Assembly (NCBI GenBank): GCA_949373085.1
Contig: CASICJ010000022.1
Coordinates: 1-47,045 of the forward strand
Source: an uncultured Verrucomicrobiales bacterium
GTDB lineage: Bacteria; Verrucomicrobiota; Verrucomicrobiia; Verrucomicrobiales; Akkermansiaceae
Reading direction: 5' to 3'
DNA: 47,045 bases
Part shown: positions 46,906 to 47,045 of the stretch, one piece after another
How positions within the stretch are numbered: position 1 is the stretch's first letter
How the letters are laid out: the number at the start of each line of letters is the position of its first letter
Notes under the pieces: model-generated
What the model saw: only the letters and a program-made list of their open reading frames with translations
Told to the model about the DNA's origin: nothing
Databases searched by the model: none
Position numbers and translations under genes: made by a program

Positions 46906-47045
46906 CACTCGGTTTCCACATCAAAGTCCAAATCCTTCCCCGCCGATAAATCAAGAAAAAGGAAATTCGTGCCATTTCATCACCATGATATGCTTCTTTG
47001 TCGTGGATTAGGGGATTTTGGAACTCCCGCGCGACATCCCCATCA
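46905..47045 (-). CDS. 3' end of an unidentified gene upstream of the ABC exporter
   Basis: The minus strand is open to the window edge: DGDVAREFQNPLIHDKEAYH, GDEMARISFF, then, after a probable one-base shift near 46955, LDLSAGKDLDFDVETE and a TGA that overlaps the ATG of the ABC ATPase. The 1-bp overlap of stop and start suggests translational coupling with the exporter genes. About 46 residues are visible, too few to assign a family. The frame shift makes the exact residues uncertain. Confidence 0.4.

Overview
The window reads as a bacterial chromosome segment of roughly 45-55% GC, most likely from the PVC superphylum and probably Verrucomicrobiota. This placement is an inference from the gene set: IF-1 with an Arg/Gly-rich N-terminal extension, a secreted thioredoxin-fold DUF255 protein, a PhoD-like phosphoesterase, a PQQ-repeat protein, an ExbB-ExbD-TPR triad, a domain-split MetH and a secreted nickel superoxide dismutase. 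No rRNA gene was seen that would settle it. No tRNA, CRISPR array, insertion sequence or phage gene was recognised.

Layout. 0-3.7 kb: the tail of a TPR protein, a frame-broken deoxycytidylate deaminase, a Tat-exported metallophosphoesterase and a DUF255 thioredoxin-like protein. 3.9-8.1 kb: a membrane-anchored SurA/PpiD-type chaperone, a small TPR protein and a methionyl-tRNA synthetase whose frame is broken many times. 8.1-17 kb (all minus strand): infA, a PgpH-like HD phosphodiesterase, ybeY, two GspE/PilB ATPases, GspF, a GspG pseudopilin, and a basic histone-H1-like/RG-rich protein. 17-23.6 kb (plus strand): methionine synthase split over two genes behind a perfect palindrome, a probable NlpC-like lipoprotein, a SpoU methyltransferase, a nickel superoxide dismutase and a truncated di-haem cytochrome c peroxidase. 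23.6-30.4 kb: a higher-GC PhoD-like phosphoesterase and a DoxX-like membrane protein, a BASS-family transporter, a PQQ beta-propeller protein and UvrC. 30.5-34.1 kb: an ExbB-ExbD-TPR energy-transduction operon. 34.1-43 kb (minus strand): guaBA, a CxxS glutaredoxin, a fused 5-oxoprolinase-type HyuAB, an unknown protein and peptide deformylase. 43-47 kb (minus strand): a second ExbD, ExbB and TonB set and an ABC-2 exporter, almost all frame-broken.

Working together: the minus-strand block at 8.9-16.6 kb couples c-di-NMP/HD signalling and ribosome maturation genes with a type II secretion/type IV pilus-like core. The two ExbB/ExbD sets suggest TonB-dependent outer-membrane uptake, the second set sitting in one array with def. 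SodN, the remnant peroxidase, the glutaredoxin and the oxoprolinase point to redox and glutathione metabolism.

Data quality matters here. Frame breaks cluster near 0.6 kb, at 6.5-8.0 kb and at 42.9-47 kb, mostly single-base and several in homopolymers, while the protein sequence on each side stays conserved. I read most of these as sequencing or assembly errors, and the affected genes are probably intact in the organism. The most interesting observations are an infA whose Met position is an ATC codon, a sodN preceded by a sigma-28-like promoter, a perfect 21-bp inverted repeat inside exbD, and the perfect palindrome upstream of the split metH.
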